From NCBI RefSeq assembly GCF_018448905.1, contig NZ_RCWA01000029.1, positions 1-58,312 of the forward strand: a stretch of 58,312 nucleotides of DNA. The letters run 5' to 3'. Origin of the DNA: Photorhabdus heterorhabditis. Lineage in GTDB: Bacteria; Pseudomonadota; Gammaproteobacteria; Enterobacterales; Enterobacteriaceae. The stretch's first letter is position 1. Each line of letters begins with the position of its first letter. The translations under genes and the position numbers were made by a program. This document shows, one piece after another, positions 35,453-47,963 of the stretch. Below the pieces are notes generated by a model. The model saw only the letters and a program-made list of their open reading frames with translations, made no database searches and had not been told where the DNA came from.

Positions 35453-35606
35453 TAGAAAAAATTTCATATATTATGGTTTTTGTTGCCAGATTTTGTTTTT
35501 CAATGTAATTTATGCCGTATAAAAATACAATAAGTGTGTAATAGTAAGAAATTAAAATTGACGATAACACACTGGTATAAAATGCAAAACAAACTAAGTT
35601 ATTAAA

Positions 35607-35867
35607 ATGTCTTTACTAATTACTAAACGCTGTATCAATTGTGATATGTGTGAACCTGAATGTCCCAATCAAGCTATATCAATGGGAGATGCAATTTATG
35701 AAATCGATGCTGAGCGTTGTACCGAATGTGTCGGTCATTATGATTCCCCAACTTGCCAATCAGTCTGTCCGATAAATAATACTATTATTACCGATCCAGA
35801 CCGACAAGAAACAGCAGAGCAACTGTGGGATAAATTTGTATTACTGCATCATGCAGATAAAATCTAA
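35607..35867 (+). CDS. yfhL: YfhL-type 2[4Fe-4S] ferredoxin
   Basis: An 86-residue small ferredoxin with two cluster motifs: CINCDMCEPECP and CTECVG...CQSVCP. The second has the longer spacing seen in the Alvin-type ferredoxins. In E. coli YfhL has been linked to tRNA ms2io/queuosine-type redox steps and iron-sulphur metabolism, but its partner here is unknown. It is convergent with acpS (2 bp between stops), as in E. coli. Confidence 0.95.
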   Translation: MSLLITKRCINCDMCEPECPNQAISMGDAIYEIDAERCTECVGHYDSPTCQSVCPINNTIITDPDRQETAEQLWDKFVLLHHADKI

Positions 35868-35869
35868 AA

Positions 35870-36250
35870 TTAACTCTCTAAAATAACGGTCGCACAAGCA
35901 TAACGGCGCTCATCGGCCAATGTCACATGCAAAGATATTGCTCCCAGTTTCTGAGCCAATTCTGCTGCTGCACCATAGAGCCGCAAAGTCGGTTTTCCCA
36001 GAGCATCATTAACCACTTCAAACTGGTTAAATGCCAGACCATTACGGATACCCGTTCCCAGCGCTTTTGCCGCCGCTTCTTTTACCGCAAAGCGCTTAGC
36101 CAGAAAACGAACCGGTTTTTTATGTTGCTGATATTGTTTCCATTCTGATTCACTGAGAATACGTTTTGCCAAGCGCTCACCTGAGCGCTCAACAACCCCC
36201 TCAATACGGGCAATTTCAACAATATCTGTGCCCAAGCCGATAATAGCCAT
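35870..36250 (-). CDS. acpS: Holo-[acyl-carrier-protein] synthase
   Basis: A 126-residue phosphopantetheinyl transferase that converts apo-ACP to holo-ACP. The family motifs [12 protein letters not shown] at the N-terminus and [14 protein letters not shown] (magnesium/CoA binding) in the middle are intact. Length equals E. coli. Its ATG overlaps the pdxJ stop (TAATG), so the pair is coupled. Confidence 0.98.
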   Translation of the reverse strand: MAIIGLGTDIVEIARIEGVVERSGERLAKRILSESEWKQYQQHKKPVRFLAKRFAVKEAAAKALGTGIRNGLAFNQFEVVNDALGKPTLRLYGAAAELAQKLGAISLHVTLADERRYACATVILES

Positions 36251-36981
36251 TAACCGCGCGCTTTCCGCATCTGAGTTTTCATATCTGCTACAGCCGCAGT
36301 CAAACCACTAAATACCGCCCGTCCAATAATGGCATGACCAATATTCAATTCATAAATTTCCGGCAGAGCCGCAATACGTTGTACATTATGATACGTCAAT
36401 CCATGACCCGCATTAACGGTAAGACCTATATTCGCCGCATAGGTCACGGCCTTTTTAATCCGCTGAAACTCTTTTTCTTGTTTAATTTCATTTGCTGCCT
36501 CAGCATAAGCACCGGTGTGAATCTCAATAAAAGGTGCACCAACTTCTCTGGCTGCATCTATTTGCTGGTGATCTGCATCAATAAACAGAGATACAAGAAT
36601 ACCCGCATCAGATAAACGTTTAACCGCTGCCATAACCTTATCTTTCTGACCGACAACATCTAAACCACCTTCTGTTGTCACTTCCTGCCGTTTTTCAGGC
36701 ACCAAACAACAAAATTCAGGTTTGATGCGACAGGCAATATCCACCATTTCATCTGTCACAGCCATTTCAAGATTCATCCGGGTTTGGATAGTTTGACTAA
36801 GTAGTTCAACATCCCGATCTGTAATATGACGGCGATCTTCACGCAAATGAATGGTAATCCCATCTGCACCAGCCTGTTCTGCAACAAAAGCGGCCTGAAC
36901 TGGATCAGGATAATTTGTGCCACGGGCATTACGCACTGTCGCAATATGATCGATATTAACGCCTAATAATATTTCAGCCAT
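36250..36981 (-). CDS. pdxJ: Pyridoxine 5'-phosphate synthase
   Basis: A 243-residue TIM-barrel enzyme that joins 1-deoxyxylulose 5-phosphate and 3-amino-2-oxopropyl phosphate to form pyridoxine phosphate. Visible conserved parts are [25 protein letters not shown] and [10 protein letters not shown]. It precedes acpS and lies downstream of recO with an 80-bp gap, the E. coli order. Confidence 0.98.
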   Translation of the reverse strand: MAEILLGVNIDHIATVRNARGTNYPDPVQAAFVAEQAGADGITIHLREDRRHITDRDVELLSQTIQTRMNLEMAVTDEMVDIACRIKPEFCCLVPEKRQEVTTEGGLDVVGQKDKVMAAVKRLSDAGILVSLFIDADHQQIDAAREVGAPFIEIHTGAYAEAANEIKQEKEFQRIKKAVTYAANIGLTVNAGHGLTYHNVQRIAALPEIYELNIGHAIIGRAVFSGLTAAVADMKTQMRKARG

Positions 36982-37061
36982 ATTTATCTCCTGTAGTCAT
37001 ATTGAATGTGACAAGTTGACTCTTGCCACCTTGAAGAGAAACAAATTCATTAGTTTTCTTT

Positions 37062-37775
37062 CTATTCCAGCTTTTTACGTACAAATTGCCGGAACAGTTC
37101 ACGACTTTTTAAAGGCTTACCACCAAGGTAGGGTTTCAGTGCAATACGCGTGAAACGCTTCGCTGCTTTCAATGTTGCCAAATCAGGGAATTCACGGGTT
37201 GCCAATGATTTTAATTCACGCCCCGTAAAACTATAGTGATCAATGATCAGGCTAGCGATAAAGCCTTTTTCTTCTCTATAACGGTAAGTCATCGTATCGG
37301 TCACAGATTCACCACTGCCCGCACAATGAAGATAATCAACGCCATAACCAAGATTTGCCAATAACGCCAGCTCAAACCGGCGTAATGCCTGCTCTGGTGT
37401 GTATTCACTGGCAGCAAGAACTTGTAAACATTGGAGGTAATCAAAGAATAGAGCCGGATAAGCCGTTCCTTGTTCAAGCACTCTCGACAGCAATTCATTA
37501 ACATATAAACCGCTGTACAACACGCTGCCAGTAAGAGGAAGAGTTAAAGAAATAGGATCGGCATCACGTAGCGTTTTAACTCCCCCTCGCCCACTCCAAC
37601 GAATCAGCAACGGGGTAAATGGCTGCAAGCAGCCTTTCAAATTGGAACGACGGCTGCGCGCACCTTTAGCCAATACACTGACCCTCCCCTCATTTTCAGT
37701 AAAAAGATCCAGCAACAAACTGGTTTCACTGTAAGGGCGCCTATGAAGAATAAAAGCACGCTGCCAACCGTCCAC
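37062..37775 (-). CDS. recO: DNA repair protein RecO
   Basis: A 237-residue protein of the RecFOR pathway that loads RecA on SSB-coated DNA. The N-terminal OB-fold ([24 protein letters not shown]) is followed by a helical domain. The conserved C-terminal stretch [24 protein letters not shown] matches E. coli. A GTG start at 37775 gives the E. coli-like N-terminus (M-D-G-W-Q); a TTG two codons earlier is possible. It lies ~10 bp after era and is probably in the same transcript. Confidence 0.96.
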   Translation of the reverse strand: MDGWQRAFILHRRPYSETSLLLDLFTENEGRVSVLAKGARSRRSNLKGCLQPFTPLLIRWSGRGGVKTLRDADPISLTLPLTGSVLYSGLYVNELLSRVLEQGTAYPALFFDYLQCLQVLAASEYTPEQALRRFELALLANLGYGVDYLHCAGSGESVTDTMTYRYREEKGFIASLIIDHYSFTGRELKSLATREFPDLATLKAAKRFTRIALKPYLGGKPLKSRELFRQFVRKKLE

Positions 37776-37785
37776 AGGCAACGCC

Positions 37786-39374
<1,589 letters not shown>

Positions 39375-39415
39375 CTACCAAATATAGGTCAGAATTCGTC
39401 AAATAAAAACGCACA

Positions 39416-39484
39416 CGCAACAGACCTGTACAGGAAGCCCTGACAAAACTGTTGCGTTTGCACTGGCTCCTTATCAGGAGCCAG
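39416..39484 (-). promoter_or_regulatory. Hairpins in the rnc leader (possible RNase III autoregulation site)
   Basis: Two stem-loops lie between lepB and rnc: an 8-bp CTGGCTCC/GGAGCCAG stem (39463-39484) without a U run, and a longer CGCAACAG/CTGTTGCG structure (39416-39456). E. coli rnc is known to cut its own leader hairpin; the role here is inferred from position. Confidence 0.5.
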
Positions 39485-39540
39485 TCATTAAGTTTGAAAG
39501 GATATTCTACACTGTGAGTAAAATTAATGCTTCGCTAATA

Positions 39541-40521
39541 TTAATTAATTCCACCAATACGGCTAAAGCGAACTCCGGTAGGCCATTCCCCTTCCTGTTT
39601 CTCAAAACTCATCCAGATTGCTGAAGCGCGACCAACCAGATTTTTCTCAGGAACAAAGCCCCACTCACGGCTATCAGCACTATTATCACGGTTATCACCC
39701 ATCATGAAATAGTGACCTTCAGGCACAATCCACATTCCCTCAGGCAAACCAGGCTGACGGAAATTCGGCCTCGGCAGTACCCCCGGAATCTCCAAAATAT
39801 GGTGTGTTGCCACACCCAGATTCTCAATCCGTTCACCCTGCCGCATGCTGTAAGGCGGTAAAGTTTCTTCAACAGGGATTTGGAAAACACCTATCTTTTT
39901 CAGGTTCTCACCATGGGAGTTGACACCATACTGTTTCATTGTCCACTCACTTGGGAATAATGAACCATAAGAAACCGGTAGCTCTTCCTTACAACTTTTT
40001 GTTTCACCGCAACCAGGAAAAACACGCAGTTCTTTCTTCAGTGGATCATAAATAATTTTATCACCCGGCAAGCCAATCACTCGTTTGATGTAATCAAAAC
40101 TTGGGTCCAATGGATATTTGAATACGGCAATATCACCACGCTTTGGTTCACCAGTCTTAATCAATGTGGTTTGAGTGATGGGATCTTTCAATCCGTATGA
40201 GTATTTCTCCACCAGAATGAAATCACCAATCAATAAAGTTGGCATCATAGAACCCGATGGGATCTGAAATGGCTCATAAACAAAAGAGCGCAAGATCAGA
40301 ACCACGGCCAGCACTGGGAAAATGGATGAACACGTATCTATCCATGTTGGTTTGTTAATAGTCTCAGCCAGATGCTCCTGATCCATTGTACCTTCAGTTA
40401 GCTCCTGCAATCTGGCAAGTTTTTTCTTGCGCGCTGGGGCCCATTTGAAACGATCAATACACCAAATAATGCCGGTGACTAACGTTGCTAGCGTTAGGAT
40501 CAGGGCAAAAGTGTTAGCCAT
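39541..40521 (-). CDS. lepB: Signal peptidase I
   Basis: A 326-residue inner-membrane serine protease that removes signal peptides. It has two N-terminal membrane helices (residues ~3-21 and ~65-80), the catalytic Ser in FQIPSGSMMPTLL, the catalytic Lys in FDYIKRVIGLPGD, and the box GDNRDNSADSR. It lies 20 bp after lepA and upstream of rnc, the conserved operon. Confidence 0.98.
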   Translation of the reverse strand: MANTFALILTLATLVTGIIWCIDRFKWAPARKKKLARLQELTEGTMDQEHLAETINKPTWIDTCSSIFPVLAVVLILRSFVYEPFQIPSGSMMPTLLIGDFILVEKYSYGLKDPITQTTLIKTGEPKRGDIAVFKYPLDPSFDYIKRVIGLPGDKIIYDPLKKELRVFPGCGETKSCKEELPVSYGSLFPSEWTMKQYGVNSHGENLKKIGVFQIPVEETLPPYSMRQGERIENLGVATHHILEIPGVLPRPNFRQPGLPEGMWIVPEGHYFMMGDNRDNSADSREWGFVPEKNLVGRASAIWMSFEKQEGEWPTGVRFSRIGGIN

Positions 40522-40541
40522 TTAGACTCCTTACAACCTTA

Positions 40542-42338
40542 TTAATTGTCTTTACCAACATGAAGAATGGCTAAGAAAGCTTCCTGTGGTAACTCAACAT
40601 TACCAACCTGCTTCATGCGTTTCTTACCTTCTTTCTGTTTCTGCAATAGCTTTTTCTTACGGCTAACGTCACCACCATAACACTTCGCCAAGACGTTTTT
40701 ACGCAATTGCTTCACTGTTGAGCGAGCAATAATATGATTGCCAATCGCAGCCTGAATCGCGATATCAAACTGCTGACGAGGAATAAGCTCTTTCATCTTC
40801 TCGACTAATTCCCGCCCACGATACTGAGCATTGTCACGATGAGTAATCAACGCCAATGCATCAACTCGTTCACCGTTAATCAACACATCCACACGAACCA
40901 TATCAGAAGCTTGGAAACGAGTGAAATTATAATCCAGTGAAGCATAACCGCGAGATGTGGATTTCAATCGGTCGAAGAAATCCAATACGACTTCAGCCAT
41001 CGGTATTTCGTAAGTCAGTGCAACTTGTTTACCATGGTAAACCATGTTGGTCTGCACCCCACGTTTCTCAATACATAAGGTAATGACATTCCCCAAATAT
41101 TCTTGAGGTAACAGCATATGACACTCAGCAATAGGTTCACGCAACTCTTCAATATTATTCAATGCCGGCAATTTAGAAGGGCTGTCCACATAGAGAATAT
41201 CGTGGCTCGTCGTTTCCACTTCATAAACAACCGTTGGTGCAGTTGTAATGAGATCAAGATCGTATTCACGTTCTAGACGCTCCTGAATGATCTCCATATG
41301 TAACAAACCAAGGAAACCACAACGGAAACCAAAACCCAGTGCAGTAGAGCTTTCCGGTTCATAGAACAGAGAAGCATCATTCAGACTCAACTTACCCAAT
41401 GCGTCACGGAATGCTTCATAGTCATCAGAACTGATAGGGAATAACCCCGCATAAACCTGTGGTTTTACTTTCTTAAAACCTGGCAATGGTTTTTCCGCAG
41501 GTTGACGGGCCAGCGTCAATGTATCGCCAACTGGCGCACCAAGAATGTCTTTAATTGCACAAACCAACCAACCTACTTCGCCGCAATCCAATATATCGCG
41601 GTCAACTCGCTTCGGTGTAAAAATTCCAAGACGATCAGCGTTATATACCTGACCGGTACTCATCACTTTGATTTTGTCACCCTTGCGTAAAGTACCATTT
41701 TTAATACGAACCAGCGAGACAACACCGAGATAGTTATCAAACCATGAGTCGATAATAAGTGCCTGTAACGGCACATTAGGATCGCCTTCCGGGGCCGGAA
41801 TCTCTTTAACTAAACGCTCAATGACATCTTGTACGCCTACACCAGTTTTGGCTGAACAACGCACTGCATCAGTAGCATCAATCCCAACAATGTCCTCAAT
41901 TTCTTCTGCTACGCGCTCAGGCTCCGCAGCGGGTAAATCGATTTTATTCAGAACAGGAACAACTTCAAGATTCATATCCAGAGCGGTATAACAGTTAGCC
42001 AATGTCTGCGCTTCCACACCCTGCCCAGCATCAACCACCAACAATGCCCCTTCACAAGCAGCCAACGAACGGGAGACCTCATATGAGAAGTCAACGTGCC
42101 CTGGCGTGTCGATAAAGTTTAATTGATAGAGCTGCCCATCATTGGCTTGGTAATCCAAAGTGACACTCTGTGCCTTGATGGTGATACCGCGCTCACGCTC
42201 AAGCTCCATGGAATCCAGCACTTGCTCTGCCATTTCACGATCTGTTAAGCCACCACAAATTTGAATAATACGGTCAGATAACGTCGACTTACCGTGGTCA
42301 ATGTGAGCAATAATGGAGAAATTTCGTATTTGCTTCAT
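40542..42338 (-). CDS. lepA: Elongation factor 4 (LepA)
   Basis: A 598-residue translational GTPase. G1 is [10 protein letters not shown], with [11 protein letters not shown] and [12 protein letters not shown]. The EF-G-like domains follow, and the distinctive C-terminal domain ends with [24 protein letters not shown]. It back-translocates or rescues stalled ribosomes and affects initiation. The ATG at 42338 ([12 protein letters not shown]) matches E. coli; a longer frame exists upstream but lacks support. Confidence 0.98.
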   Translation of the reverse strand: MKQIRNFSIIAHIDHGKSTLSDRIIQICGGLTDREMAEQVLDSMELERERGITIKAQSVTLDYQANDGQLYQLNFIDTPGHVDFSYEVSRSLAACEGALLVVDAGQGVEAQTLANCYTALDMNLEVVPVLNKIDLPAAEPERVAEEIEDIVGIDATDAVRCSAKTGVGVQDVIERLVKEIPAPEGDPNVPLQALIIDSWFDNYLGVVSLVRIKNGTLRKGDKIKVMSTGQVYNADRLGIFTPKRVDRDILDCGEVGWLVCAIKDILGAPVGDTLTLARQPAEKPLPGFKKVKPQVYAGLFPISSDDYEAFRDALGKLSLNDASLFYEPESSTALGFGFRCGFLGLLHMEIIQERLEREYDLDLITTAPTVVYEVETTSHDILYVDSPSKLPALNNIEELREPIAECHMLLPQEYLGNVITLCIEKRGVQTNMVYHGKQVALTYEIPMAEVVLDFFDRLKSTSRGYASLDYNFTRFQASDMVRVDVLINGERVDALALITHRDNAQYRGRELVEKMKELIPRQQFDIAIQAAIGNHIIARSTVKQLRKNVLAKCYGGDVSRKKKLLQKQKEGKKRMKQVGNVELPQEAFLAILHVGKDN

Positions 42339-42533
42339 TATAAATATTTTTCTGCCTTGGTATTTCTGAATCATTCGCCTAATGGACACACAGAGGGACA
42401 TAAAGCGACGGTTTATAGGTCGGCCACTGGCCTGAAAGGCTGTATTCTACATGCCAAACCTGTGAAAACCTAGTCATGCCTGTGGCTTTAAGTATGATCA
42501 GTCAATTAAAAGTTCTGTATGATTAAAACAGAT

Positions 42534-42998
42534 TTATTCCGGATGCTGAACACGAATTACATCAGGAGGCAAACCAATTTGTAAAACTGTCGGTTGGTAT
42601 TCCTGCTGATTATCCCAATAAGTGGCAACTCTGCGGGCAAGGAAAAAACCTGCGATTCCTCCCAAAACGCCGCCACAAAACACCCATAATTGATTGGTCA
42701 CCCATAATTGAAAAAGTGCACCACCAAGGAATAGTCCAATAAGTGGGGTTAGATAAACCAGCAACGCTGAACGCAATAAGCTTCCTTCAGGGATACCAAT
42801 TTCCACTTTCTGCCCTGGTTGCAACGGCTGTAAAATCTCAAGTTCGAGTTGATGAATGTCATCAGGCCCTAATTTATTCAGTAAATAAGAGCCACACGCC
42901 GCACGAGCCTGACAACTACCACAACCAGAAGAGGAGCCATAACGTAATAATGCTCTACCCTGCTGCCAACGGATTACTGTTGCCCATTCTTTGACCAT
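42534..42998 (-). CDS. rseC: Sigma-E regulatory protein RseC
   Basis: A 154-residue inner-membrane protein with a cysteine-rich cytoplasmic N-terminus (CGSCQARAACGS; likely Fe-S or redox site) and two membrane helices (~residues 73-95 and 102-120). RseC positively affects SoxR reduction and sigma-E activity. The start overlaps the rseB stop (TAATG), so it is coupled to the rseAB pair. Confidence 0.95.
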   Translation of the reverse strand: MVKEWATVIRWQQGRALLRYGSSSGCGSCQARAACGSYLLNKLGPDDIHQLELEILQPLQPGQKVEIGIPEGSLLRSALLVYLTPLIGLFLGGALFQLWVTNQLWVFCGGVLGGIAGFFLARRVATYWDNQQEYQPTVLQIGLPPDVIRVQHPE

Positions 42999-43954
42999 TA
43001 GTCAGTTCCCATAAATGCAACACCTGCGGCAATATACTTGGCAGTTGCCAGTGGCAATTCACCAATAATAGTAACCTCCTTTGCCCCACGTATTACGCTA
43101 TAAATCGTTGGGTGCCCACGACGAAGAGGATATTCTAATTTACTGGTTTTGTCAGCGTTAGTCACATTCACTGAAAAACTAAATAAACCATCGCTGAACA
43201 TAATAGACTCGAGCGAATCAGTATTTGATAGTTTACGCCGATTACGCGAAACCTCAGTGAAACCATCCGGCAATTTACCTAATTTCCAATTGAATACCAC
43301 TTTCTCTGACGATGGAATGACCAGCATTGGTGGCATATTCAGGTGAGTAATAATACTCATTGCACCATAGACATCCCCACCTATTGTAGAAGAAACAACC
43401 CGAAATTGCTCAAGTGTTTCACTATCACGATCAAGTAAATCAATACGTAATGGTAAATGGTTTTCTTCATCGATAAGCAAAATGTAATTATAACGTACTT
43501 CATCTTTGGAAATGATGCGTACAACCCGGCAAGGTCTGTCACCGATATGAGTACGACCAACGTCGATAAAATTGTAGTATTTTTTCAACTGAGTGAAATC
43601 AGCAAAAACAACTGCCGGTAAATAATCAATAATATGATCGCCGCTAAGACTGAAAGCATCCAGTCCAGGTTCAAAATAGCTAATCTCATTACCACGCTGG
43701 ACAATCTCCCTGCGGGAACCATCCATCTGCATAATTTGAGCAATGGGAATACCATTGATAATGGCATGGCGATAACGAGCTGAGACGATAGCCTGCTGGC
43801 TGAGATTAATAAAAGCAAGCTCATAAGTCAGGGACTGAGTGGCATTACCCATCTCCTGTAACAAAGCCTCAGCGCTACTGAGCTGTGCCGAGACTTGTAG
43901 AGGAGTAAACAGGCTGCCCACCAGTAAAGAGACGGAAAACCAGATATGTTTCAT
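42998..43954 (-). CDS. rseB: Sigma-E regulatory protein RseB
   Basis: A 318-residue periplasmic protein with a cleavable signal peptide (ending near VSA, residues 1-~23). It has a MucB/RseB-type lipoprotein-like N-domain and a C-domain. RseB shields RseA from DegS and releases it on sensing lipopolysaccharide. It starts 2 bp after rseA. Confidence 0.96.
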   Translation of the reverse strand: MKHIWFSVSLLVGSLFTPLQVSAQLSSAEALLQEMGNATQSLTYELAFINLSQQAIVSARYRHAIINGIPIAQIMQMDGSRREIVQRGNEISYFEPGLDAFSLSGDHIIDYLPAVVFADFTQLKKYYNFIDVGRTHIGDRPCRVVRIISKDEVRYNYILLIDEENHLPLRIDLLDRDSETLEQFRVVSSTIGGDVYGAMSIITHLNMPPMLVIPSSEKVVFNWKLGKLPDGFTEVSRNRRKLSNTDSLESIMFSDGLFSFSVNVTNADKTSKLEYPLRRGHPTIYSVIRGAKEVTIIGELPLATAKYIAAGVAFMGTD

Positions 43955-43956
43955 TA

Positions 43957-44610
43957 CTACTGTTGTGTTCCTAAAGATTGCGTTCCGGGAACCGGAATGG
44001 CAGCCTGTGGTGGAATTTCCTGTCCGTCATTTTGTTCAAAATGCACACGGCGATCAAGTTCATATTGTTGCAACATGATGTTAATGCGTTTATTACGCTC
44101 TTGCACCTGAATGCGCTGATCATGACCAAACATATCATCACCAGAAGGCACGCCAAAACTCACTGGGGAAGCCGAACCCATCATCGGCAGTGTATTAAAT
44201 ACTGGTGTATCAGATTGATATTCAAAATTCACAGCATCATGGCTATTGTACTGCTGTACTCCTATCAGTACTGCCAACGAAACACAGGCTGCAACACCCA
44301 CTTGAGTAATTTGACTTCCCCAAGGGCGAAGTTTCTGCCAAAACGCCATTTTCTGCCAAGTCTCTGGCCGAGGCTGAGATTCAGAAATCAACCCACGGTT
44401 AAAATGAACAGGCTCTTTTTCAAGTGCCTGTGCAACCCGGCTCGCAATATCGATATGTAATACTTCAGTCACATCACCGCGCAATGTGTCACGGATCAAG
44501 TGGTAATTTTCCCAGTGTTTCTGCATTGCAGAATCTTTAGATAAAATACTAACGACTTCACTATCAAGAGTTTCGCCATCCATCAGTGCGGAAAGTTTTT
44601 CTCTTTGCAT
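43957..44610 (-). CDS. rseA: Anti-sigma-E factor RseA
   Basis: A 217-residue single-pass inner-membrane protein. The cytoplasmic N-terminal part (KLSALMDGE..., WENYHLIRDTLRG) binds RpoE. A membrane helix near residues 103-118 precedes the periplasmic part, which is the target of DegS and RseB. It lies 39 bp after rpoE. Confidence 0.97.
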   Translation of the reverse strand: MQREKLSALMDGETLDSEVVSILSKDSAMQKHWENYHLIRDTLRGDVTEVLHIDIASRVAQALEKEPVHFNRGLISESQPRPETWQKMAFWQKLRPWGSQITQVGVAACVSLAVLIGVQQYNSHDAVNFEYQSDTPVFNTLPMMGSASPVSFGVPSGDDMFGHDQRIQVQERNKRINIMLQQYELDRRVHFEQNDGQEIPPQAAIPVPGTQSLGTQQ

Positions 44611-44649
44611 GCCAAAGTACCCTTCAGTATTATCCCACTATTTTTAGTT

Positions 44650-45219
44650 TTAAATCAGTGGTTGAATTTTATCATCAATGGCTTCCCTCGCCCGGAAAAT
44701 ACGGGAACGAACCGTACCTACTGGGCAATCCATAACAACAGCTATCTCTTCATAGCTTAGCCCATCTAATTCCCTTAGAGTTATTGCCATTCGCAAATCT
44801 TCAGGAAGAGATTCAATGGTTCGGAAAACCACCTGCCTTAACTCTTCTGACAACATTAAATTCTCAGGGTTCGAAATTTCTTTTAGTGCATTTGAAACTT
44901 CATAATTTTCGGCGTCACTGACATCCAAATCACTGGATGGTGGACGTCGCCCTTGAGAAACCAAATAGTTTTTTGCCGTGTTTACTGCTATACGATACAA
45001 CCAGGTATAAAAAGCACTATCGCCACGGAATGAAGCCAGTGCTCGATATGCCTTAATAAATGCCTCCTGCGCAACGTCAGGAACATCACCCTGCGGAATA
45101 TAGCGAGATACAAGGCTCGCTACTTTATGCTGATATCTGATCACCAGTAAGTTAAACGCTTTTTGGTCACCTTTCTGTACTCGCTCGACCAGCATTTGAT
45201 CCGTTAACTGCTCGCTCAT
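44650..45219 (-). CDS. rpoE: Extracytoplasmic sigma factor RpoE
   Basis: A 189-residue ECF sigma factor, almost identical to E. coli sigma-E through sigma-2 (FRGDSAFYTWLYRIAVNTAKN) and sigma-4 (MDCPVGTVRSRIFRARE). It lacks the last two arginines of E. coli. It controls envelope-stress genes, and the operon is probably autoregulated from the promoter at 45306-45332. Confidence 0.99.
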   Translation of the reverse strand: MSEQLTDQMLVERVQKGDQKAFNLLVIRYQHKVASLVSRYIPQGDVPDVAQEAFIKAYRALASFRGDSAFYTWLYRIAVNTAKNYLVSQGRRPPSSDLDVSDAENYEVSNALKEISNPENLMLSEELRQVVFRTIESLPEDLRMAITLRELDGLSYEEIAVVMDCPVGTVRSRIFRAREAIDDKIQPLI

Positions 45220-45305
45220 CCGAGGTTAAATCTCCCGAAGCAAAGCTCCACATTTGTATTTATTGAACCAACCATAGATGTCCTATTTCTCCGAGCAAGC
45301 AGGGC

Positions 45306-45332
45306 TTTGAGTAATAAAATTCTGTGAAGTTC
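45306..45332 (-). promoter_or_regulatory. Sigma-E promoter of rpoE
   Basis: GAACTT-N16-TCAAA on the minus strand fits the sigma-E consensus GAACTT-N16-TCTRA with one change. It lies about 87 bp upstream of rpoE, as the autoregulated promoter does in E. coli. Confidence 0.8.
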
Positions 45333-45424
45333 AATTTCTGTCATCATTTTGTTGCAATCATAGCCTTTATCCTATCTGATAGGCTAACATGATTTTTACT
45401 CATCTTCTCCACACATCATCAATT

Positions 45425-47029
45425 ATGCAATCATTATTCTCGCAACATTACAGTGATGTACTTATTATCGGCAGTGGTGTGGCTGGTCTATCCTTAGCTT
45501 TACGACTGGCTTCGCAATATAAAGTCACTGTATTAAGTAAGAGTATTCTTAGCGAAAGTGCATCCTATTATGCGCAGGGTGGTATCGCCGCTGTATTTGA
45601 TAAAACAGACAGTATCGCATCTCATGTTGAAGATACCTTGATCGCTGGGGCAGGGCTTTGCGACAAAAGCGCGGTTGAGTTTATTACCAGTAACGCCCGC
45701 CATTGTGTAAAATGGCTGATTGATCAGGGTGTTTCATTTGATACAGAAACCCGTGAAGATGGAAAAAAACAATATCATCTGACTCGAGAAGGTGGTCACA
45801 GCCATCGACGTATTCTGCATCATGCAGATGCAACGGGTAAAGAAGTAGAAACCACACTAGTTGAAAAAGCCAAGTCTCATCCGAACATTATTGTAAGAGA
45901 GCGCTGCAACGCAGTTGATTTAATTACCTCAAATAAAGCCCAACTCAATGGCGATAATCGAGTAATTGGCGCTTATATTTGGAACCGCCAGCAGGAACGA
46001 GTAGAAACTTATCGCGCTAAAGTCGTTGTCCTGGCAACCGGTGGCGCTGCTAAAGTTTATCAATACACCACAAATCCCGATATCTCATCCGGTGATGGCA
46101 TTGCAATGGCATGGCGTGCTGGCTGCCGTATCGCCAATCTGGAATTTAATCAGTTTCACCCGACCTGTCTGTTTCATCTACAAACACGTAATTTTCTGCT
46201 AACTGAAGCTTTAAGAGGTGAAGGCGCTTATCTAAAACGACCAGATGGCAGTCGTTTTATGCCTGATTTTGATGAACGTGCTGAACTGGCCCCACGCGAC
46301 ATCGTAGCGCGGGCTATTGACCATGAAATGAAACGCCTTGGTGCTGATTGCATGTTTCTGGATATTAGCCATAAACCAACCGATTTCATTATCCAGCATT
46401 TTCCAATGATTTATGAAAAACTGCTGACATTGGGCTTTGATCTCACAAAAGAACCGATTCCAATCGTGCCTGCCGCGCATTACACCTGCGGCGGTATAGT
46501 CGTCGATCATCAGGGACGTACTGACCTAAACAATTTATATGCTATCGGTGAAGTCAGCTACACTGGCCTACATGGTGCAAACCGTATGGCATCCAATTCT
46601 CTGCTGGAATGTTTAGTTTACGGCTGGTCTGCTGCGGAAGATATCCAACAACAGATTGAAAAAATCGAAGAGATACCGGAACTCCCCTTTTGGGATGAGA
46701 GCCGTGTTGATAATTCAGATGAACAAGTCGTCATTCAGCACAATTGGCACGAATTACGCCTGTTTATGTGGGATTACGTTGGCATTGTGCGTACAACCAA
46801 ACGCCTGGAACGAGCACTACGCCGCATTAATATGCTACAACAGGAGATTCACGCCTACTATTCCAATTTCAGAATCTCTAATAATCTGCTGGAATTACGA
46901 AATTTAGTGCAAGTCGCTGAATTAATTGTACGTTGTGCACTGGAAAGGAAAGAGAGCCGAGGTCTGCATTTCACGCTGGATTATCCCAATTTACTGCCAG
47001 AGTCAAAACCAACAATTCTGACACCCTGA
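45425..47029 (+). CDS. nadB: L-aspartate oxidase
   Basis: A 534-residue FAD enzyme that oxidises aspartate to iminoaspartate, the first step of NAD synthesis. It has the FAD-binding [14 protein letters not shown], the active-site [12 protein letters not shown], and HPTCLF, and is divergent from rpoE. The ATG at 45425 aligns with E. coli; an upstream ATG at 45389 is less likely. Confidence 0.98.
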   Translation: MQSLFSQHYSDVLIIGSGVAGLSLALRLASQYKVTVLSKSILSESASYYAQGGIAAVFDKTDSIASHVEDTLIAGAGLCDKSAVEFITSNARHCVKWLIDQGVSFDTETREDGKKQYHLTREGGHSHRRILHHADATGKEVETTLVEKAKSHPNIIVRERCNAVDLITSNKAQLNGDNRVIGAYIWNRQQERVETYRAKVVVLATGGAAKVYQYTTNPDISSGDGIAMAWRAGCRIANLEFNQFHPTCLFHLQTRNFLLTEALRGEGAYLKRPDGSRFMPDFDERAELAPRDIVARAIDHEMKRLGADCMFLDISHKPTDFIIQHFPMIYEKLLTLGFDLTKEPIPIVPAAHYTCGGIVVDHQGRTDLNNLYAIGEVSYTGLHGANRMASNSLLECLVYGWSAAEDIQQQIEKIEEIPELPFWDESRVDNSDEQVVIQHNWHELRLFMWDYVGIVRTTKRLERALRRINMLQQEIHAYYSNFRISNNLLELRNLVQVAELIVRCALERKESRGLHFTLDYPNLLPESKPTILTP

Positions 47030-47075
47030 TCTCTGGCGGCAAAACCTACTCATAGCTACACCCAGCGTGATTATT

Positions 47076-47810
47076 TCAATAATAAAGATAGAAATCCGTC
47101 ACCAGTTGCTGAAATTCCGGCGTATATACACCATCTGGCTGACGGATGGTCAATTCACCGATGAAACTCGTATTTTCTTTACGAGAAAGTGCCAACAACA
47201 TCCGATGAAATGGTTTACCTTTTCTATCGCGAATATTAACCCGGTCATGAGAAAACCAGCCTTGCTGACACGCCATTGTTTCGAATAACTCACCAATAGC
47301 ATATGGCAATACCACACAGAACAAGCCATCTGGCGAGACTAACTTTTCTGCGTATTGCAATAACCGCCGATGAGTCAGAGAGCCAGTATAACGAGCCTGC
47401 TCCCTTACCTCATTCCGGCAAGCAACAGCTGGCTCAAAATAAGGTGGATTACTAACAATCAGGTCATAACATTGTGAATATCGATCAGCAAAATCACTAA
47501 TATCCTGATGATAAACATTTACTTTTCTCTGCCATGGAGACTGTTCCACATTCTCTCGTGCTTGAAATACAGCGTTTATATCCAGTTCCACCGCATCAAT
47601 TTTTGCATTTTCATCGGTGCGTTGTGCCAACATCAGAGCAATCAACCCACTACCACAGCCAATATCCAAAATCGCTTTTTTGTCACTAACTGAAGCCCAT
47701 GCACCCAATAGAACACCATCAGTCCCCACTTTCATCGCGCACCGATCATGGCCGACAAAAAATTGCTTAAAAGTAAATCCACCCCGACGCAGAGATCGTT
47801 TCTGTTTCAA
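47076..47810 (-). CDS. trmN6: tRNA1(Val) adenine-37 N6-methyltransferase
   Basis: A 244-residue SAM-dependent methyltransferase (YfiC). It has the SAM-binding DIGCGSGLIALMLAQR and the amino-methylating NPPYF motif (VSNPPYFEPA). It is convergent with nadB and divergent from srmB, the same local order as in E. coli. Confidence 0.95.
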   Translation of the reverse strand: MKQKRSLRRGGFTFKQFFVGHDRCAMKVGTDGVLLGAWASVSDKKAILDIGCGSGLIALMLAQRTDENAKIDAVELDINAVFQARENVEQSPWQRKVNVYHQDISDFADRYSQCYDLIVSNPPYFEPAVACRNEVREQARYTGSLTHRRLLQYAEKLVSPDGLFCVVLPYAIGELFETMACQQGWFSHDRVNIRDRKGKPFHRMLLALSRKENTSFIGELTIRQPDGVYTPEFQQLVTDFYLYY

Positions 47811-47963
47811 ATTAATAACCTACATCTGTCAGTACAAAAAAATTTGCTATTAGGATAAGGGGTATTATGTTCCGATAAAAGCTATCTGTTTCCCTAAAAG
47901 CTTTAAATAGATGAACAATACGCCCAACCTGTTTATAATCGGCGGCCCAAACAGAGGTATATG